Shown here: piece by piece, positions 44,392 through 52,706 of the stretch | How the letters are laid out: every line of letters starts with the position of its first letter | Position numbering within the stretch: position 1 is the first letter of the stretch | The notes under the pieces: model-generated | What the model was told of the DNA's origin: nothing | The model's database searches: none | What the model saw: only the letters and a program-made list of their open reading frames with translations | NCBI GenBank assembly: GCA_902762805.1 | Contig: CACWPQ010000018.1 | Location: forward strand, 23,113-87,112 | Source of the DNA: an uncultured Bacteroidota bacterium | Lineage (GTDB): Bacteria > Bacteroidota > Bacteroidia > Bacteroidales > P3 | DNA: 64,000 nt | Direction: 5' to 3' | Program-made: the position numbers and the translations under genes

Positions 44392-45147
44392 TCAACGCGC
44401 GGAGCGCACCGGACGCACAGAGAGACCGCAGAGGCGGTCGAGGGTGAGCACGGTCTGGCGCGAGCCGTTGAAAACGAAGTACCACGCGCAGAACGGGTAG
44501 CCCGCGAAGAGCGACGAGGACCAGTAGACGCCGCTCTCGCCCGCGCCGTGGAACTCGGAAACGAGGCGGGAGCCGGCGGCGGGCAGGAAGAGGCTCTTGC
44601 CGTTAGCGGCGGTGAACCTGCGACCGTAGACGCCGTTCTCGGTGGTCCATTCAGAGGTGGTGTTGTCTCGGAGTTCGTTCCATTCAGTTTCGGTCGGCAT
44701 ACGGGCGCCGTTGCCGAGTTTCTGTGTGGCCACGTCGTCGGAAGGCTGAAGGGTGGTCAGGTTGTCGGTGAAGCCGTTGTAGCCGTATTCGGACCTATCG
44801 CAGTACTTGGTCAGCTGGTAGAGGCCACCGTTGCAGTACTTATATGTGCTCCAATCGTAGACTTCCTTGGTCACGGTCTCGCCCCAGGCGTAGTAGTTGC
44901 CGTACTCCTCGGGCTTGGTCGCCCCGAGGTTGCACTCGGCCCAAAGCAGGCCAGAGGGAAGGCCCAGGTCCACCCACCCGGCGGTCTCGGGAGTGACGGG
45001 GTCGGGGTTGACTGGGTCGGGGTCTTCGGGATTGACCGGGGTTGGATTGTCGGGGGTGGGGTCGACGGGCTCGTCCCTGTCGCAGGCGGCGAAGGCCAGC
45101 CCTGCCATCATGGCCACCAGGGCCAGCAGTTTGAAAAAATTTTTCAT
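44392..45147 (-). CDS. FISUMP-domain surface lipoprotein
   Basis: This 251-residue lipoprotein has lipobox AFAAC (Cys22), a Pro/Asp-rich linker (VDPTPDNPTPVNPEDPD) that spans to the surface, then WVDLGLPSGLLWAECNLGA, YYAWGETVTKEVYDWSTYK, GARMPTETEWNEL and YWSSSLFAGYPFCAWYFVF. These are the standard blocks of the FISUMP-like domain. It ends SVRPVRSAR and is probably exported to the outer surface. It has its own promoter at 45175. A likely family relative of the lipoprotein at 39282, but without a fimbrillin-type N-terminal half. Confidence 0.85.
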   Translation of the reverse strand: MKNFFKLLALVAMMAGLAFAACDRDEPVDPTPDNPTPVNPEDPDPVNPDPVTPETAGWVDLGLPSGLLWAECNLGATKPEEYGNYYAWGETVTKEVYDWSTYKYCNGGLYQLTKYCDRSEYGYNGFTDNLTTLQPSDDVATQKLGNGARMPTETEWNELRDNTTSEWTTENGVYGRRFTAANGKSLFLPAAGSRLVSEFHGAGESGVYWSSSLFAGYPFCAWYFVFNGSRQTVLTLDRLCGLSVRPVRSAR

Positions 45148-45174
45148 TTGTGTGTGTTTTTGCTAAAATTACTT

Positions 45175-45184
45175 TGCAAATATA
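45175..45184 (-). promoter_or_regulatory. Promoter -7 element for the FISUMP lipoprotein
   Basis: The minus strand reads TATATTTGCA, 28 bases ahead of the ATG. Confidence 0.78.
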
Positions 45185-45370
45185 CACAAAATCCACGAAA
45201 CAGACACAGACACATGAATTTTTTTTGTTAAAACACAAATTATCACGAATTTACAATTAACCAATTTACGTGTAATTTTTATAATTCATGCTTTCTCAAT
45301 AGGAAATAGACGAAAAATATTCGGAATGAAGAGTTTTTTTTGAGATGCGGACAATAAAAGCACATTTTTG

Positions 45371-45378
45371 TAGTTTTG
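45371..45378 (+). promoter_or_regulatory. Promoter -7 element of yajC
   Basis: TAGTTTTG, followed by GG, 35 bases before the ATG. Confidence 0.6.
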
Positions 45379-45412
45379 GGTAGGCATTTCAGAACGAAAA
45401 AAAGAAAGAAAT

Positions 45413-45694
45413 ATGATACTGTTAGACATTTCCAACGGCTGGAAGACAGCCATTATGGTGGTGGCACTGATAGCGGTGTTCTACCTGTTTATGATCCGCC
45501 CGCAGAGCCAGAAGGCGAAGAAGGAGGCGGCCTACCGCGACAGCCTCCAGAAGGGGGACCGGCTGATGACGGCCGGGGGCATACATGTGTCGTTTGTGAG
45601 CCGCGAAGGTGCGATGGCCACCGTCGAGGCGGCGCCGGGCTGCCGGATGAAGGTGCAGATTGCGACGCTGCAGCCGGTGCCGGAGAGGGGGTAG
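45413..45694 (+). CDS. yajC: Sec translocase accessory subunit YajC
   Basis: This 93-residue inner-membrane protein has a short periplasmic head, one membrane helix (AIMVVALIAVFYLFMI) and the family signature RPQSQKAKKEAAYRDSLQKG, then DRLMTAGGIHVSF in the cytoplasmic SH3-like part. YajC associates with SecDF in protein export. The stop codon TAG (45692-45694) is followed without a gap by a heptamer array of nine units. Single gene. Confidence 0.94.
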   Translation: MILLDISNGWKTAIMVVALIAVFYLFMIRPQSQKAKKEAAYRDSLQKGDRLMTAGGIHVSFVSREGAMATVEAAPGCRMKVQIATLQPVPERG

Positions 45695-45757
45695 TGGTCA
45701 GTGGTCAGTGGTCAGTGGCCAGTGGCCAGTGGTCAGTGGCCAGTGGTCAGTGGTCAG
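45695..45757. repeat. Heptamer array, 9 x TGG(T/C)CAG, after yajC
   Basis: Nine uninterrupted 7-bp units begin at the base after the yajC stop codon. Six are TGGTCAG and three TGGCCAG. Confidence 0.95.
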
Positions 45758-45796
45758 TGAAAGAGTTATCACCAATTTTAGGTATTTTAATAAAAA

Positions 45797-45832
45797 ACTT
45801 GGAAAACTTGCTACGTTTTCCAAGTTTTCTTT
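45797..45832 (+). terminator. Rho-independent terminator
   Basis: AACTTGGAAAAC pairs with GTTTTCCAAGTT and is followed by TTCTTT. It directly precedes the tetR promoter. Confidence 0.85.
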
Positions 45833-45833
45833 G

Positions 45834-45843
45834 TATCTTTGCA
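45834..45843 (+). promoter_or_regulatory. Promoter -7 element of the efflux operon
   Basis: TATCTTTGCA, about 70 bases ahead of tetR. Confidence 0.8.
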
Positions 45844-45857
45844 GCCGCAAATTCAAT

Positions 45858-45885
45858 TTTGAATTTTGAATTTTGAATTTTGAAT
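45858..45885. repeat. Heptamer array, 4 x TTTGAAT, in the tetR leader
   Basis: Four perfect units between the promoter and the tetR start codon, so the array is transcribed as part of the leader. Confidence 0.92.
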
Positions 45886-45913
45886 TAATTGACAATCAAA
45901 AACATACAGCCTA

Positions 45914-46558
45914 ATGGCATCGGAAGACAACAAAGACAAAATCGTCGAAACAGCCCTGCGCATGTTCAATGAGCGCGGCCTGAAGGGGGCTACGATGGAC
46001 GATATCGCGTCGGAGCTGAGGATGTCGAAACGGACCCTCTACGAAGCATTTGCAGGGAAAGAGGAGCTGCTGACGGAATGTCTGAACCTGGTGCAGAAAC
46101 ACACCAACGAGCGCCACCGCCAAGCGCACCAGCGGTCGGGCGAACCGTTGCTGGTAGCCATGTACATGCTGCGCACCAACGCGCTGTTCATCCACAAGTA
46201 TCGGCGCCTGATCGAGGAGACCGAGCGCTACTACCCCGAAATCCACCACCGATTCCTGAGTGCCCACACCGATGGCCTGCGCGAGAAGATGCAATACGGC
46301 ATGGATTTTGTGCGCAAGCAAGGCTACCTGCGGGCGGATGCGGACATCGACGTGGCCATCGACTTCTTCTGCGCCTTGACGCAGCACAAACGCCTTGCGA
46401 AGGTGGGAGACCGCGACGACTGCATTCGTCGCATCAACGAGATGTGTTTCACCTACCTCCGCGGCTTGATGAACACCGAGACGCTGGCTCGCTACGACAG
46501 CAAAGTGGGGCAGTTCGAGCAGGTGATGCACGATTTGGAGGAAGAAAGCGAGAAATGA
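45914..46558 (+). CDS. TetR-family transcriptional repressor of the efflux operon
   Basis: This 214-residue protein has an N-terminal helix-turn-helix (IVETALRMFNERGLKGATMD then DIASELRMSKRTLYEAFAGK) typical of TetR, followed by a helical ligand-binding domain. It is the first gene of a tetR-tolC-mfp-RND operon and probably represses it from the shared promoter, responding to a pump substrate. The ligand is not visible. The tolC-like gene follows after 32 bases. Confidence 0.93.
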   Translation: MASEDNKDKIVETALRMFNERGLKGATMDDIASELRMSKRTLYEAFAGKEELLTECLNLVQKHTNERHRQAHQRSGEPLLVAMYMLRTNALFIHKYRRLIEETERYYPEIHHRFLSAHTDGLREKMQYGMDFVRKQGYLRADADIDVAIDFFCALTQHKRLAKVGDRDDCIRRINEMCFTYLRGLMNTETLARYDSKVGQFEQVMHDLEEESEK

Positions 46559-46590
46559 GAAACAAAAAAATAATGTAATAATATAGAACA

Positions 46591-47919
46591 ATGAGACTGA
46601 AAAGACTGACTCTGACCATGGCGCTTGCGGCGCTGGCCCTCGGGGCCGGGGCGCAGGAGCGCCAGACGCTCAGGCTGAGCCTCGAAGAGGCGCAACAATA
46701 CGCTGTGGAGCACAACGCGGCGATGCAGAACGCCAACCTGGAGGTGAAGAAAGCCGAGATGGAACGCTGGAAGACCATCTCGTCGATGCTGCCGCAGGTG
46801 AAAGGCACTTTCGACTACCAGAACATGCTGGGCTATGAGATGGAGATGGGCATGGCCGGGCAGACCATCAAGATACCGCTGAACCCCAACGGCACTTTCG
46901 GCGTGAACGCCGCTGTGGCCCTGACGGGTGCGCAGGTGGTGGGCACGATGCTGCAGAACCTGGCGGTGGAGATGACCGACCTCAGCCGCCAGCAGACCGA
47001 GCTGCAGACCCGGGCCCAGGTGAAGAACGTATACGTGTCGCACCTGGTGATGCAAGAGACCATCGGCCTGCTCGACTCCTCGCTGGCCAACCTCGAGCGG
47101 CTGGCGGCGACCAGCCAGGCGGCCGTCAACGTCGGTGCCGCCGAGCAGGTGGACGCCGACAAGCTGCAGGTGCAGGTGGCCACGCTGAAAAGCAGCATCA
47201 ACAGTACCAAGCGCTCGCTGCAGGTGCTGAAAAACTCGCTGCTGCTGCAACTGGGTGCCGACGCGGGCGCCGAGCTGGAACTGACCACCGACATGGACGA
47301 GATCCTGAGTGTCGACGCCGCCGCCCGCCTGATGCAGGAGCCGTTCCGCATCGAGAACAACTACGACTACCAGCTGCTGGCCAAGAACGAGGAGCTCGGC
47401 CGCCGGCAGGTGAACATGGCATGGATGGATTTCCTGCCCACCGTGGCCGTCTTCTACCAGTACAGTGCGAAGACCTATTTCGGCAAGGATGCCGGCATGA
47501 ACATGACACCGCCCAACATGCTGGGCGCGAGCGTCAGCCTGCCCATCTTCACCAGCGGCACCCGCCTGGCCAATATCAAGAGCGCCCGCATCGCCCTGCA
47601 GGAGACGCAGAACAGCCGCCGCCAGGCGGAGGACGGCCTGCGCCTGCAGTACAACCAGCTGCGCTACGACCTCGCCTCGGCCCTGGAGAACTACGACATC
47701 CAGAGCAAGAACATGGAGGTCACGCAGCGCGTCTTTGCCAGCCTCTCGGAGAAATACAAGTACGGCCGCGCCAGCAGCCTCGAGCTGACGCAGGCTTCGA
47801 CCGACATCATCTCGGCCCAAAGCAACTACATCCAGGCCGTGATGAATGTCATCAGCGCACAGGTGGCGCTGGAGAACCTGCTGAATGTGCAGGGGGGAGG
47901 AGTGAGGAATGAGGAGTGA
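46591..47919 (+). CDS. TolC-like outer membrane efflux channel
   Basis: This 442-residue outer-membrane factor forms the trimeric exit duct of the RND pump. After a signal peptide (to GAGAQ) the two OEP repeats are seen, LSLEEAQQYAVEHNAAMQNA at the start and LGASVSLPIFTSGTRLANIK in the second half, with long coiled-coil helices. The last codons (GGGVRNEE) are read from a heptamer array that also supplies the stop codon. Since 7 is not a multiple of 3, a change of one unit would alter the tail. Operon with tetR, the adaptor and the RND pump. Confidence 0.94.
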   Translation: MRLKRLTLTMALAALALGAGAQERQTLRLSLEEAQQYAVEHNAAMQNANLEVKKAEMERWKTISSMLPQVKGTFDYQNMLGYEMEMGMAGQTIKIPLNPNGTFGVNAAVALTGAQVVGTMLQNLAVEMTDLSRQQTELQTRAQVKNVYVSHLVMQETIGLLDSSLANLERLAATSQAAVNVGAAEQVDADKLQVQVATLKSSINSTKRSLQVLKNSLLLQLGADAGAELELTTDMDEILSVDAAARLMQEPFRIENNYDYQLLAKNEELGRRQVNMAWMDFLPTVAVFYQYSAKTYFGKDAGMNMTPPNMLGASVSLPIFTSGTRLANIKSARIALQETQNSRRQAEDGLRLQYNQLRYDLASALENYDIQSKNMEVTQRVFASLSEKYKYGRASSLELTQASTDIISAQSNYIQAVMNVISAQVALENLLNVQGGGVRNEE

Positions 47920-47959
47920 GGAGTGAGGAGTGAGGAGTGAGGAATGAGGAATGAGGAGT
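47897..47959. repeat. Heptamer array, 9 x GAGGAGT/GAGGAAT, at the end of the tolC-like gene
   Basis: Nine uninterrupted 7-bp units. The first three overlap the last codons and the TGA stop (47917-47919). An octamer run (AACTCCTT, about 47977-48007) follows before the next gene. Confidence 0.95.
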
Positions 47960-48043
47960 CAGAAAAACATTTGTCTTAACTCCTTAACCACATAACTCCT
48001 TAACTCCCCCCTCAAAATAACAAAGGAAATAATAATAAACAAT

Positions 48044-49075
48044 ATGAATAAATACATCAAGACAGCAGCCCTCGCACTTGCCGCCTTTTCGTTGGCGGCT
48101 TGCGGCGGCAAGGGCGGCGACAACGCCGCCACCACGACCAAGAAAGAGGCCGAGAAGGTGAAAGTGCTCACCCTGGCGAGCGAACACATCGCGAAGACCC
48201 TCGAGCTGAGTTCCACCCTCGAAGGCTACGAGACTATGAACATCGCCCCCAGCCTGACGGGCCACATCGAGCACATCTACGTGGAGGTGGGCTCGCGCGT
48301 GGGCAAAGGCACCCTGCTGGTGCGCATGGACCAGACGCAGCTCAACACCACGCGCATCAACCTGGCCAGCACCAAGACCGAGCTGGACCGCGTCACCGCG
48401 CTGAAGGCCACGGGCTCGGTCAGCGAGCAGGTCTACGACCAGACCAAAGCCGGCTACGACCAGCTGGTGGAGAACGAGCGCTTCCTGGAGGAGAACACCT
48501 TCGTCAAAGCCCAGTTCGGCGGCGTCATCAGCGCCAAGAACTACGAGGACGGCGAGATGTATGCCGGCCAGCCCATCCTGACGCTGACCCAAATCAGCCG
48601 CCTGAAAGCCATCATCAACATCCCCGAGACCTACTTCCCGCTGGTCAAGCAGGGCATGAAAGTCGACATCGAGAGCGACATCTACCCCGGCCAGACCTTC
48701 CAGGGCACCATCGAAATCGTCTATCCCACCGTCGACCCGCAGAGCCACACCTTCCAGGCCAAGCTGAACATTCCCAACGGCGGCGAGAAAATCCGCCCCG
48801 GCATGTATGTGCGCACACGGCTGGGTGTGGGCGAGGTGGACGCCATCGTGGTCCCCTACCAGAGTGTGCTGAAACTCACCGGCTCGAACGACCGCTATGT
48901 CTTCGTGGCCGATGGCAATACGGCACGCCGCGTGGCCGTCACGCTGGGACAGCGCTTTGACGACCGCATCGAAATCATCCCCGTCGAAGCCGGGGCACTG
49001 AAGGCTGGCGACCGCCTGGTGGTCACCGGTCAGGCCCGCCTCGTCGACGGCGACAACCTTGAAATCGTTGAATAA
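48044..49075 (+). CDS. RND efflux periplasmic adaptor (membrane fusion protein), lipoprotein
   Basis: This 343-residue AcrA-type adaptor has lipobox SLAAC (Cys20). The half-motifs of the lipoyl domain, LEGYETMNIAPSLTGHIEHI and VKAQFGGVISAKNYEDGEMY, flank a short coiled-coil hairpin; beta-barrel and membrane-proximal domains (VYPTVDPQSHTFQAKL, RPGMYVRTRL) follow. It bridges the inner-membrane pump and the TolC-like channel. The pump gene starts two bases after its stop. Confidence 0.95.
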   Translation: MNKYIKTAALALAAFSLAACGGKGGDNAATTTKKEAEKVKVLTLASEHIAKTLELSSTLEGYETMNIAPSLTGHIEHIYVEVGSRVGKGTLLVRMDQTQLNTTRINLASTKTELDRVTALKATGSVSEQVYDQTKAGYDQLVENERFLEENTFVKAQFGGVISAKNYEDGEMYAGQPILTLTQISRLKAIINIPETYFPLVKQGMKVDIESDIYPGQTFQGTIEIVYPTVDPQSHTFQAKLNIPNGGEKIRPGMYVRTRLGVGEVDAIVVPYQSVLKLTGSNDRYVFVADGNTARRVAVTLGQRFDDRIEIIPVEAGALKAGDRLVVTGQARLVDGDNLEIVE

Positions 49076-49077
49076 CC

Positions 49078-52000
49078 ATGGCAATCTATAAGACAGCAAT
49101 CAACAAGCCCATCACCACGGGCTTGATATTCGTGGCCGTCATAGTGCTGGGTCTCTTCTCGCTGACGCGTCTGCCTATCGACCAGATGCCGGAGATGGAC
49201 CCGCCCTACGTCACCGTGATGACCACCTACGCCGGCGCCAACGCCAGCGACATCGAGACCAACATCACCAAGATACTCGAGAACTCGCTCAACTCGGTCG
49301 ACGGACTGAAAAACATCACCTCCAACTCGAGGGACAACATCTCGGTCGTAACGCTCGAATTCGAGTGGGGCAGCAACATCGACGAGGCTCTGAACGACAT
49401 ACGCTCCTATGTGGACCTCATCTTCGACAACCTGCCCGACGGCGTGAGCCGCCCCATGATACTGAAGCTCAACTCCTCGGCCATGCCCATCATGGTCTAC
49501 GGCTTCACGGCCAAGGAGAGCTACTCGGGCCTGGACCGCATACTGGAGGACAACGTGGTCAACGAACTCAACCGCATCGACGGCATCGGCAACATCACTG
49601 TCAGTGGCGCTCCCCAGCGCTACGTCTACATCGACCTCGACCCCAAGCAGCTGGACGCCTACGGCATCAGCCTCGAGCAGGTGGGTCAGGCCATCAGCGC
49701 CAACAACCTGGACCTGGCCTCCGGCACCGTCAAGATGGGCAAGGAGCAGTACCAGATGCGCGTCAAGGGTGAATACATCGAGAGCTCGGAAATAGCCGAC
49801 ATCGCTGTCGCCACCACCATGCTGGGCAAGCAGGTCTTTGTGCGCGACCTGGCCACCGTGCGCGACACCATCAAGGACCTCTCGCTCGACGAGAAAATCA
49901 ATGGCCGCGACGGCGGACGCCTCATCATCACCAAGCAGACCGGCGCCAACACCGTGGCCATCGCCCGCCAGGTGAAGGCACAGATGGAAACCATACAGAA
50001 GACCCTGCCGCCCGACATCGAGGCCACCCTCATCCGCGACGGCTCGGAGGAAATCGTCAACGCCATCAACGGTCTCACCGAAAGTATCTTCTACGCCCTG
50101 CTCTTCGTGGTGCTGGTGGTGCTGGTGTTCCTCGGCAACTGGCGCGCCACCGTCATCATCGCCCTCACCATCCCCATCTCGCTAGTTACCTCGTTTATCT
50201 ACCTGCTGCTGGCCGACAGCTCGCTCAACATCATCTCGCTGGCCTCGCTCACCGTGGCCATCGGCATGGTGGTGGACGACGCCATCGTGGTATTGGAGAA
50301 CATCTCGAAACACATCGACCGCGGCGAGAACCCGCGCGAGGCCGCCATCTGCGCCACCAACGAGGTGTGGACCTCGGTCATTGCCACCACGCTGGTACTT
50401 GTGGCCGTGTTCGTGCCGCTGACCATGCTGCCCGGCATGATGGGTATCTTTATGAAAGAGATGGGCTGGATTATCACCATCGTGGTCTGTGTATCCACCG
50501 GCGCCGCCATCACCCTCATCCCCATGCTCTCCAGCAAGATGCTCAAGGAGCGCCCCTTCTTCTTCAAGAAAGAGGAGGAGGAAGCCTACCAGGCCAAGCG
50601 CGAACGCAACTTCTACAACCGTACCGTAACCCGCGCCTTCAACTCCCTCGACGCCGCCTACGCCAACCTGCTGCGCTGGTGCCTGGGCCACAAGCGCATC
50701 ACCCTCCTCATCGCCCTGGCATTCTTCATCCTATCCCTCATGCCCCTCTTCAGCGGATCCATCGGCATGGACTTCATGAAGGAGCAGGACAACGGCAACA
50801 TCAGCGTCAGCGCCGAGCTGCAGCGCGGCACCCGCATTGAGGAGACCCTCAAGACCGCCCGCCACATGGAGGAGGACATCTACCGCATACTCGGCGACGA
50901 GGTGCTGGTGGTCTCCACCTCGGCAGGCTCGAACGACGACGCAGGCTTCGCCGCACTCTTCAACTCCACCAACAACAACAAGATATCCATGTCCATCCGC
51001 TGCACCAAAAAGTACCACCGCGAGGAGACCATCTTCCAGATGCAGGAGAAGCTGCGCCGCTACTTCGCCGAGTATCCCGAGCTGGTAACCTTCCAGGTGA
51101 ACCAGGGCGGCATGATGGGTGGCGGCAGCAACAACTCGCTGGCCGTGGAGATATACGGCTACGACTTCGACCAAACCACCAACTTCACCCAGGAGCTCCG
51201 CAAGCGCATCGAGCAGAATGTGCCCGGTGCCCGCGATACCAAGGTGAGCCGCGACGAGGACCGTGCCGAGTTGAAAATCACCTTCGACAAGCAGAAACTG
51301 GCTCTCCACGGGCTGAACGGCTCCACCGTGGCTCTGTATGTGCGCAATCGCGTCAACGGCATGACCGCCGGCTACCTCAAGGAGGACGGCGAGGAGTACA
51401 ACATAGTGGTGCGCCTGCGCGAGGAGTACCGCTCTTCCATCTCCGACATCGAGCAGCTCTCCATCCCCACGCCCACTGGCAAACTTATCAAGCTCAACGA
51501 GCTGGCCCGCATCGAAGAATACTGGTGCCCGCCCACCATCGAGCGCAAGAACCGCCAGCGCTACCTAACCCTCACGGTGATGCCCTTCAACACCTCGCTC
51601 CAGGAGCTGGCGCACAACGTGCAGCATGAAATCGACCAGATGACGGTACCCTCGGACATCCACTATGCCCTGGCCGGCAGCTACAAGGACCAGCAGGACT
51701 CCAGCCGCGACATGCTGCTGCTCGGCCTGCTCATCATGATGCTGGTATACATCGTCATGGCTTCGCAGTTCGAGTCCTTCGCCAAACCCTTCATCATTAT
51801 GTTCTCCATCCCCTTCGCCATCAGCGGTGTGGTGCTGATGATGTTCATCACGGGCAACAACATCGACATGATCGGCCTGCTGGGTCTCATCCTCCTCATC
51901 GGTATCGTGGTGAAAAACGGTATTGTGCTGGTGGACTACATCAACCTGATGCGCGAGCGCGACGTGCCGCTGGCCGAAGCCATTGCGCTGAGCGGCCAAA

Positions 52001-52260
52001 GCCGTCTGCGCCCCGTGCTCATGACCGCCTTCACCACCATCCTCGGCATGATCCCCATGGCTACCTCCACCTCCGAAGGCTCCGAGCTGTGGACCACGAT
52101 GGGCCTGGTGGTCATCGGCGGCCTGACGGTCTCCACCTTCGTCACACTCCTGATTGTACCCGTCCTCTACGGCGTCTTCAACCGCCGCGGCGACATCGAG
52201 AAGAAGGAGAAGCAGCGCAAGAAATTCATATTTATGAACATTGATTTGAACGAACAATGA
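49078..52260 (+). CDS. RND-family multidrug efflux transporter
   Basis: This 1060-residue proton-driven pump of the AcrB/HAE1 family is the core of the tripartite exporter. It starts with the first helix (NKPITTGLIFVAVIVLGLFS) and RLPIDQMPEMDPPYVTV, has two large periplasmic loops and twelve membrane helices. VAIGMVVDDAIVVLENI in helix 4 carries the proton-relay Asp pair, with the paired LLGLILLIGIVVKNGIVLVD in the second half. The gene overlaps the next start by four bases (ATGA at 52257), so a small PII-like protein is translationally coupled to it. The substrate range is unknown. Confidence 0.96.
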   Translation: MAIYKTAINKPITTGLIFVAVIVLGLFSLTRLPIDQMPEMDPPYVTVMTTYAGANASDIETNITKILENSLNSVDGLKNITSNSRDNISVVTLEFEWGSNIDEALNDIRSYVDLIFDNLPDGVSRPMILKLNSSAMPIMVYGFTAKESYSGLDRILEDNVVNELNRIDGIGNITVSGAPQRYVYIDLDPKQLDAYGISLEQVGQAISANNLDLASGTVKMGKEQYQMRVKGEYIESSEIADIAVATTMLGKQVFVRDLATVRDTIKDLSLDEKINGRDGGRLIITKQTGANTVAIARQVKAQMETIQKTLPPDIEATLIRDGSEEIVNAINGLTESIFYALLFVVLVVLVFLGNWRATVIIALTIPISLVTSFIYLLLADSSLNIISLASLTVAIGMVVDDAIVVLENISKHIDRGENPREAAICATNEVWTSVIATTLVLVAVFVPLTMLPGMMGIFMKEMGWIITIVVCVSTGAAITLIPMLSSKMLKERPFFFKKEEEEAYQAKRERNFYNRTVTRAFNSLDAAYANLLRWCLGHKRITLLIALAFFILSLMPLFSGSIGMDFMKEQDNGNISVSAELQRGTRIEETLKTARHMEEDIYRILGDEVLVVSTSAGSNDDAGFAALFNSTNNNKISMSIRCTKKYHREETIFQMQEKLRRYFAEYPELVTFQVNQGGMMGGGSNNSLAVEIYGYDFDQTTNFTQELRKRIEQNVPGARDTKVSRDEDRAELKITFDKQKLALHGLNGSTVALYVRNRVNGMTAGYLKEDGEEYNIVVRLREEYRSSISDIEQLSIPTPTGKLIKLNELARIEEYWCPPTIERKNRQRYLTLTVMPFNTSLQELAHNVQHEIDQMTVPSDIHYALAGSYKDQQDSSRDMLLLGLLIMMLVYIVMASQFESFAKPFIIMFSIPFAISGVVLMMFITGNNIDMIGLLGLILLIGIVVKNGIVLVDYINLMRERDVPLAEAIALSGQSRLRPVLMTAFTTILGMIPMATSTSEGSELWTTMGLVVIGGLTVSTFVTLLIVPVLYGVFNRRGDIEKKEKQRKKFIFMNIDLNEQ

Positions 52261-52550
52261 AAAGCATCCTGATAACCTACAACCAGGCAAACAACGAGCG
52301 TGTGGAATACATGCTCGACACGCTGGGCATCCGCGGCTTCACGCAGTGGGTCGACGTGCAGGGCCGCGGCCACCGGCAGGGCGACCCGCACCGCGGCACG
52401 CACACATGGCCCGAGCTGAACAACGCCATCCTCACCGTAGTCGACGACGACAAGGTGGAGCCCCTCCTCACCGCCGTCCGCAAGCTGGACCGCCGCAACG
52501 AAGAGGTGGGCATCCGCGCTTTCGTGTGGACGATCGAACAGATGGTCTGA
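52257..52550 (+). CDS. Small PII-like protein coupled to the RND pump
   Basis: This 97-residue protein has a ferredoxin-like beta-alpha-beta pattern (SILITYNQANNERVEYMLDT, then FTQWVDVQGRGHRQGDPH, NAILTVVDDDKVEPLLTAVR) ending VGIRAFVWTIEQMV. It is similar in outline to PII/DUF3240-type regulators, which occur next to efflux pumps. The start codon overlaps the pump's stop (ATGA), so both are made in a fixed ratio. It could sense a nucleotide or metal and adjust pump activity (inference). Confidence 0.78.
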   Translation: MKSILITYNQANNERVEYMLDTLGIRGFTQWVDVQGRGHRQGDPHRGTHTWPELNNAILTVVDDDKVEPLLTAVRKLDRRNEEVGIRAFVWTIEQMV

Positions 52551-52578
52551 CCATTACACTGACACACAAGTGCTTATA

Positions 52579-52618
52579 ACAAAGCCCGTGACTTTTGGAC
52601 AAGTCGCGGGCTTTTTGT
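52579..52618 (+). terminator. Terminator of the efflux operon
   Basis: AAAGCCCGTGACTT pairs with AAGTCGCGGGCTTT around TTGGAC and is followed by TTTG. Confidence 0.9.
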
Positions 52619-52624
52619 GAACGC

Positions 52625-52657
52625 TAGGGGAATGGTAGGGGTTCTCTAGGGGAATAC
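52625..52657. repeat. Undecamer array, 3 units
   Basis: TAGGGGAATGG-TAGGGGTTCTC-TAGGGGAATAC, then CTTCGACCCTTTC. It combines the unit types seen separately at 38831 and 43922. Confidence 0.88.
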
Positions 52658-52706
52658 TTCGACCCTTTCGCATTATTACCCATCGGTGGGAAAATAAGGG
52701 AAGATT

